64,000 bases of DNA from Macrolepiota albuminosa. Its lineage: Eukaryota; Basidiomycota; Agaricomycetes; Agaricales; Agaricaceae. How positions within the stretch are numbered: position 1 is the first letter of the stretch; each line of letters begins with the position of its first letter. The notes below the pieces were generated by a model. The model was not told the origin of the DNA. It was given only the letters and a program-made list of their open reading frames with translations, and made no database searches. Below are positions 58,412 through 64,000 of the stretch, piece by piece. The stretch lies in NCBI GenBank assembly GCA_027475525.1, contig JAMWFC010000051.1, positions 2,121,205 to 2,185,204 on the forward strand, in the 5' to 3' direction. Made by a program: the position numbers and the translations under genes.

Positions 58412-59053
58412 TCACAAAGTATCTTCGTCAAGTGCGCCTTGCGGAATTTGTCCTTGATGTTGTGTGAGAGCACCTGAAAGGATGTAGAAAAAAGGAGCCG
58501 ATTTAACAGGTGGTGGCGATGACTGGTACCCAATAATTAAGTTGCAGCGGGGACAGTTAAATCGGTACTGCTGCTCGTGTCCCTCTTGCCTGGTTCCAGA
58601 CGTGTAAGCGAGGCTTCGGTGCAGGGTCGAGACGCGCACCTTTCAAGAAGAATGGCATCGCCTGGAACAGCATTCAACTTGAAGACTCTCGCGTTCCCTG
58701 CCTCACTGTCTTGAGTGCGCATGATTATGGCTCTGTCAGTTTTGCGTCGTGGCAAAGAAGCCAGGCTTTTGTCAATCACAAGCTGCGATAGAATTAGAAA
58801 ACTGAATGAGAATATTTGTATCGGGCTCACGATGAACTCGCCACATATGCAATCTGAAATGGAAAAAAATGAGCTGCTAACCCGTATAGATGGAAAGTTG
58901 AACTGTACAATAAACACGAAGAGCTGCAGCCGAGGAAGCGGTTGGCAGTGCTAGAGAAAGCGATCAGGGCTGGCTAAATAGTGGCAATAAAATGCGTAGA
59001 AACATACCATCGGTTGAGGATGACACCGCCGAGCGGGAGATGACTTTTGGCAT
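58412..59053 (-). CDS. STEEP1/CXorf56-family protein
   Basis: Homologue of human STEEP1, an ER-associated factor for cargo exit, otherwise little studied in fungi. The start at 59051-59053 gives MPKVISRSAVSSSTDG, close to the family start MPKVVSRS. Short exons then give a zinc-type CICGEFI, LVIDKSLASLPRRKTDRAII, RTQDSEAGNARVFKLNA, and EGHEQQYRFNCPRCNLIIGY with the second Cys pair. The end is FFYILSGALTQHQGQIPQ and a stop at 58412-58414. The joins DCICGEFI/LVIDKS use a GTGAGC donor and a CGCAG acceptor. The protein is shorter than the animal one, lacking its charged C-terminal tail. It is head to head with the ankyrin gene, 197 bases apart. Confidence 0.82.
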
Positions 59054-59250
59054 GGCAGCGATGGGACTAATTAACGAATTAACGGAGAACCAATTCCGCG
59101 CCCCCCAGGCACGCACTGCTTCAAGCACTGCATCGTCCACACACGTGATCTCTTTCACCTATCTATTCAATTGTGGGCATGCCAACTCTTTCCTCCTTCC
59201 AACTGTCCGGCAGTTCTTGATCGATATACGATTGTGTTCTCCGCCCCAAA

Positions 59251-61200
59251 ATGGCCGAAAAGGACGCCACAGCGAGACTTCGGAGGGCAGTGAAGGGTGC
59301 GCGACGCTGCTGACCATCTGAACTCCGTGCTAAATAACCATGCAGAAAATAACCTGTTTCTGGTCAAGCGCCTCGTTCAGCGCACAGATATGCGTAATAT
59401 CGACCCTTCGACACGTCGGTACACTTCTCTGGCTTGGACCGCCGTGTTGGGTCATGAAGAGACCTTTGAGTTTCTCTTGGCCTCCGGTCATGACGACAAG
59501 GAATTGAGTAAAGTGCCTAGTTATAATTTCTCCTTCCAGTGTTCCGTGTCTAATCAAATGGTAGGACTCAGAAAATAATACTATCCTCATGTTGCTGGCC
59601 GACAACCGTCCTCCAAGCGGCTACTCTGCTCATGAAGCGGAAGGTTCCTCGGGTGCGACATTGCGCATGGCACGTCTGTACTATGAACGGTATCCCGAGG
59701 TTCTTGATTGGGCAAACGCGCAAGGAAGGACCGCCCTTCATATTGCTGCGGTAAAAGGAAACGAAGAACTTGTCAGGGTGAGCTGCTCCACGCCTCTCGC
59801 GTCCCATCCGTGCTTACTTCCTTTTCGTGGCTCAATAGATGTTCTGTGACCTAGGAGCCGATATAGATTTGCCCGACAATAAGGGAGACACACCGCTTCA
59901 TTAGTGAGTCTTTCCTGTATGCCGCTGTATCGCGTCGGTCTTATCTGCATTGTCATAGTGCAAGCGCCTGGGGCCACATACCTGTGTGTAATTTTTTCCC
60001 AGACTTCGGTCCGTGATGTGCTTAAAATTCGCATAGGTCGTTCAACTTCTGATAGAACGAGGGTGCCAGTTTAACTCTCGGAATAACGAAGGTTTTACAG
60101 CCTCCGACTACGCCTATTCGTGGGTAGCTGCACGTTCTTCCCGGGCCGCTGTCTAAATCTTCCCATTGCATAGGTTTAGTACTAAAGATACCTTACAGGA
60201 CACGGCACGTTTGACTGTCGAGAACAACAAGAAGTCTCGAAAGAATCTCATGCATGCCCAGGCCCTAGCGGACAGAGGGAATGATTGGAATGGGACGTCT
60301 CCAATCCCCGTGCCGCTTCCAAACCTACCGTCGAGGCACCGAGACACTAGGGCAAGGATGAGGAGTAGCTCTGGGACAAGCCGGTCTACTACCAATACCT
60401 CGGATTTCGGGGACTTGGATAGCAATGGCTTGGCGACTGGCCTTAGCCAGTCATCGTTTTCCGCCTCATCATCCCCCTCGCAGCCTTCCACGGGGTCAAA
60501 CTCGTATTATCATACTCAACATCTTACTCCGCAAATGACTGCCACTAGCAGTACAGTTTCCGGCTCATCATCTACCAATCCAGGCTCTTCACTGAATCCG
60601 ACCGCAAACAGCCTAGCATCACTTGCTCCGATCGCTACTCGAGTGCGGGAAAGGGACGCCGATGCTAGAGAACGATACCTATCACGAAATCGAAGTGGAA
60701 GCCAAGGAACTTCCTCGACGCAGAATGGGTCGTTTTTCGCATCAGCTGGACCATCAAATGGGGACAACATCACTCCCTTGAACCTTGTGTCCAATGGAGG
60801 CACTTCTACTCCTCGACGACTACGGCCTTCAGCATCAGCTGTTCAACTTCGAACGATTCAGACCCCGGCTCACACAATACATACTCAACCGGAAAGCCGC
60901 CACAGGGCCGGCACTGGATCATCTCAACGTTCCGTATCGTCAACTTTACTTACTAGATCCCAATCCACATCGACGTCACCACGGTCGATGACTCCAGGCA
61001 TTGAGGAAAGCGAATCATACATGGGTCCGCCAAGCCAATATGCCCAGTTCCCAGAGCCCCCTCTTCCCAATGAAGAGACGAGCACGCCAGTCGTGCCGCG
61101 TCGAAAGGCTTTTCATATCCTGTCGAAACCTCTGCCTCCAATCGACGCTTCTGTAAACCATCGGCGAGGGATGTCAGCAAATGCTGTTCGCGGCGCATAA
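59251..61200 (+). CDS. Ankyrin-repeat protein, Avo2-like
   Basis: It begins MAEKDATARLRRAVK and splices over GTGCGC...TGCAG to ENNLFLVKRLVQRTDMRNID. The ankyrin array covers about residues 15-170: TSLAWTAVLGHEETFEFLLA, GHDDKELSK, WANAQGRTALHIAAVKGNEE, FCDLGADIDLPDNKGDTPLH, and QLLIERGCQFNSRNNEGFTA. From 60160 a single long exon gives about 340 residues of Ser/Thr/Pro-rich disordered tail ending ANAVRGA. The LFLVKRL opening, the GHDDKEL repeat and the long low-complexity tail resemble yeast Avo2, a TORC2 subunit. The likeness is by pattern and other ankyrin proteins are possible. Confidence 0.75.
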
Positions 61201-61473
61201 CTTATTGGACTTGTTTTCGGTTCATATGTACTATCAGCATTTGTATTGATTAAGTGTTTGTGCTCTCGCATAGTTGTTACCAGTTGTGTGTATGTATTGT
61301 ATTGATACATGATTCAAGGGTGCAGAGAGTGCAGCCAATAAGAAAAGGTTGTCGGACAGCCGCGAAATAATAAAGTGCTCGGCAAGGGGTGCCGAGTCAT
61401 GCAGGCGCCATGAGCCACACTCGCATATAAGTTTCGCACATGTTCCGCTTCAGCCTGTTCCCCAGCTACTCAG

Positions 61474-63988
61474 CATGATAGCTCCCATTGCAGACAGCGA
61501 TCCTGATCCCACCACGCAAATTCCATGGCCATCAGGTAGTCCTAGGCAGGCGTCAGACCTGGACGAGGCGGTAAAACCTGCGACACCGAGTGACGATGGC
61601 GTGGTGCGTAGCGCACCGGAAACAACCCCCAAAAAGCTAGAATCTGGGAGACGTCGTCTCACAACATGGGATCTCATTACATTGAGTATTTCGATGGCCG
61701 GAGCCCAGATCGCATGGACTGTTGAGCTCGGGTAAGCGTGTTTCTGTCTTAGAATCCCCACAACTTCCCTCCCTCCCACAGCTACGGAACACCGTTTTTA
61801 CTGGGCTTGGGCCTCTCTGAACATATCACCTCTCTTGTATGGCTTGCGGGACCGATTAGCGGGCTCATCGCTCAACCAGTGATAGGTCAGGCATCCACAG
61901 ACCATTAACTTATAATGAAGAGAAAAAGTTGAGCAATTTGTGCTATCTATCCAGGTGCTCTATCGGACTCTTCGACGTCTAAGTACCGCCGAAGATACTG
62001 GATCGTTCTCTCTACTGTGGCGCTCGTGTTCTCCACGTTTATCCTTGCCTATTGTGAACCGTTGGCCAGGGTTGTCGTTGACGTCCTAGGAATCGGCGCC
62101 GGCGATTGGGATGATGAACGGAAGACACGAGTGAGAAATTGTGATAAGTCTTAGGCTAGATACTGACATTGGCCATCAAGGCGAATAACATCGCGATTGG
62201 CTTAGCCGTCGTATCGTTCTACATCTTGGACTTCGCCTTAAATGGACTTCAGGCGTCCCTGAGAAATCTTCTTCTCGACGTCGCTCCCTCAGACCAACTG
62301 AATGCTGGGAATGCGTGGCATGGGAGGATGACTAACGCTGGTAATATCATAGGATTTGGATTTGGTATGTTTTGTCCGTCGTATGAAAGGAGTGCTCAAG
62401 CCGCGATAGGTTACCTTCCACTGGCTAGGTTACCCCTTATCGAACTCCTTGGAGGTACACAATTCCGAAAATTCTGCGTTCTATGCATCATCATCCTCGT
62501 TGTCACTGTCTGGATTACATGCTATTGTCACAAGGAAGAAAAACGTCAGAAACCTTACAAGAAACAGAAGTGTGTCCACCACGTCCCTGATCTTGTCTAG
62601 CTAGTTTACATCTATGGTAGTAAACTGAAGGATGTTTTTTTTGGCATCCAATCTGCGATCGTCACCCTTCCAAGACCTGTCCAACGTGTTTGCTTTGTTC
62701 AATTATTTGCTTTCATGGGATGGTAAGTTTTTGCCATTCCTTGTTCTTTTCTCCCTGACTGATATACTTCTTGAGGTTCCCGTTTTTGTTCTACTCGTAT
62801 GTACCTTCCATCATCAAGATATGTGTTCCGATTACTCAACATCTTCCAGTACGACCTACATGGGTCAAGTCATGGCCTATGAACTCGATCGGGAGCCTGA
62901 TGCAGACTACGCTACTCGCGTGGGAGAGTTTGCGATGCTGTTATATAGTATCGGTATGTATATTGTATTTTGCGAAGATCTCTACTTAATACCCCTCAGT
63001 CGGCGTGTTCACTGGATTCCTTTTGCCTCACCTTGCGAGCCGCGACCGACGCTTATTGGCACACAAGGACGATGTGGATGAGGATGCTGAACTCACTCGG
63101 CTTCAACAGACCGTCCGTGAGTGGCGTGTGGAAGCTGCCCGTCAGGGAAAACCCCTTCGACTCCCAATAATGCCTTTCCTCTTGCGCAATATCTGGACAG
63201 GGGCGTTGCTATTGTTTACCATTCTCACCTTCTCCACCTTCTTCATTACGACAGTTGTCCAGGTACGTTTGCCTCAGACTTTTTTCCTTCTTATGCCGAC
63301 CCTTTATCAACAGGCTACAATCTTTATCAGTTTGGTGGGTATTTGCTGGGCGGTGGCGATGTGGGTACCTTTTGCCATTATCATGGAGGCAAGTTACTGC
63401 CGTGAATAATTGCCGCTGCTATAATATTTCAATAGATACTTAAGGATGGACGTGATAATCCCCAGCCCAATCCCAATGCAGCACTTGCATCAAGGCGCCC
63501 ATCACACGTTCGTGTGGTTTCAACACCTCCTTTGTATCGTCGCCCTGTAGACGAACGACAACCACTATTGCGCAGTCGTTCCTTTGATGACGGGCTTGAA
63601 AACAGTGTTAGTATGGGTCCTGTTGCTCCTATGGCAGGAGGCACCGTACTTGGAATTCACAATCTGGCGATTGTCTTACCTCAGTTCATTGTAAGTTCTC
63701 ATACGTTGTTAGTCTACTAGCAGAGACTGATCCTATCGTGTTCAGGTTGCTTTGGTTACAAGTGTCATCTTCCGCATTGCAGATGGTGGATCCCCTGAGG
63801 GAGTCCTACTCAACGACGATAACAAGTATTACGGCAAGACGGGCGTCGGCTGGGTCTTGCGCTTCGGTGGATGTTGCACATTGATCGCTGCACTAATTGT
63901 TCGGCGAGTGCCACCCACGCCGACTGAAAAAGCTATGCGCCGCAGACTTGGCGAGATGCAACTGCTTCGCGAAGAATCGTATCCATAA
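61474..63988 (+). CDS. Sucrose/alpha-glucoside-type MFS transporter (GPH symporter family)
   Basis: Proton-coupled sugar symporter in the plasma or vacuolar membrane, similar to plant SUT and S. pombe Sut1. After a hydrophilic N-terminus, TM1 begins TTWDLITLSISMAGAQIAW, then VELGYGTPFLLGLGLSEHIT, WLAGPISGLIAQPVIGALSD and the loop SDSSTSKYRRRYW, the family motif. ANNIAIGLAVVSFYILDFAL, LRNLLLDVAP and GFGFGYL follow, with PFLFYSTTYMGQVMA opening the second half. A large loop (ASRRPSHVRVVSTPPLYRRP) precedes the last helices. Many short introns are present. The end VRRVPPTPTEKAMRRRLGEM is cytosolic; the stop is at 63986-63988, 12 bases before the window end. The substrate is inferred from family only. 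Confidence 0.88.
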
Positions 63989-64000
63989 GGGGATGGTTGG

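Noticed and set aside
1..64000. tRNA, rRNA, CRISPR or bacterial operon features
   Set aside because: I looked for T-loop motifs, regularly spaced repeats and Shine-Dalgarno-led gene strings on both strands and saw none; intron-rich genes make a bacterial origin impossible.

Overview
The window is nuclear DNA of a filamentous basidiomycete, most likely a mushroom-forming agaricomycete. Genes are dense and lie on both strands. They are broken by many short GT-AG introns, mostly about 47-60 bases, and the readable proteins are fungal. No tRNA, rRNA, CRISPR array or bacterial feature was seen. The exon joins below were read by eye, so gene ends are firmer than internal boundaries.

Layout. 0-9 kb: end of an unidentified membrane protein, orotidine-5'-phosphate decarboxylase (-), tRNA/RNA pseudouridine synthase Pus7 (+), an MFSD10-like transporter (+) and a GT32 MIPC-synthase-like glycosyltransferase (-). 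9.7-16.8 kb: a Swt1-type PIN endoribonuclease (-), the cleavage/polyadenylation factor Pcf11 (-), ribosomal protein L9 (+) and the prenylcysteine methyltransferase Ste14 (-). 16.9-26.7 kb: mitochondrial EF-G2 (+), an unidentified acidic protein (-), a Cyc2-like mitochondrial flavoprotein (+), a xylitol/sorbitol dehydrogenase (-) and a Ran1/Vhs1-type kinase (+). 27-38 kb: methionine synthase Met6 (+), a gene-poor gap, CPD photolyase (-), Dom34/pelota (-) with a nearby relic of its own exon, and a Plp1/TXNDC9 thioredoxin-like protein (+). 38-49 kb: two tandem glutaminase-A-like secreted proteins (-) and a GH18 chitinase (+). 49-56 kb: gene-poor, with a decayed AT-hook/DUF6729-like gene and a proline-rich protein. 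56.6-64 kb: a WTAP-like coiled-coil protein (-), a STEEP1/CXorf56 homologue (-), an Avo2-like ankyrin protein (+) and a sucrose/alpha-glucoside-type transporter (+).

These are mostly unrelated housekeeping genes and I see no biosynthetic or defence cluster. Several pairs are head to head with very short shared promoters: URA3/PUS7, STE14/MEF2 and STEEP1/AVO2-like. RNA metabolism is well represented (Pus7, Swt1, Pcf11, Dom34, WTAP-like). The two glutaminase-like genes and the chitinase sit side by side and are all secreted.

The strongest unexplained signal is a set of 27 perfect head-to-tail duplications between 8.9 and 55.2 kb, every one with a period of exactly 77 bases. They ignore exon and intron boundaries, and several break otherwise intact conserved genes. 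Removing one copy restores the reading frame where I could test it. A fixed length with no shared sequence points to unmerged k-mer overlaps (k = 77) at assembly joins rather than biology. Gene models in the affected interval should be read with that in mind.
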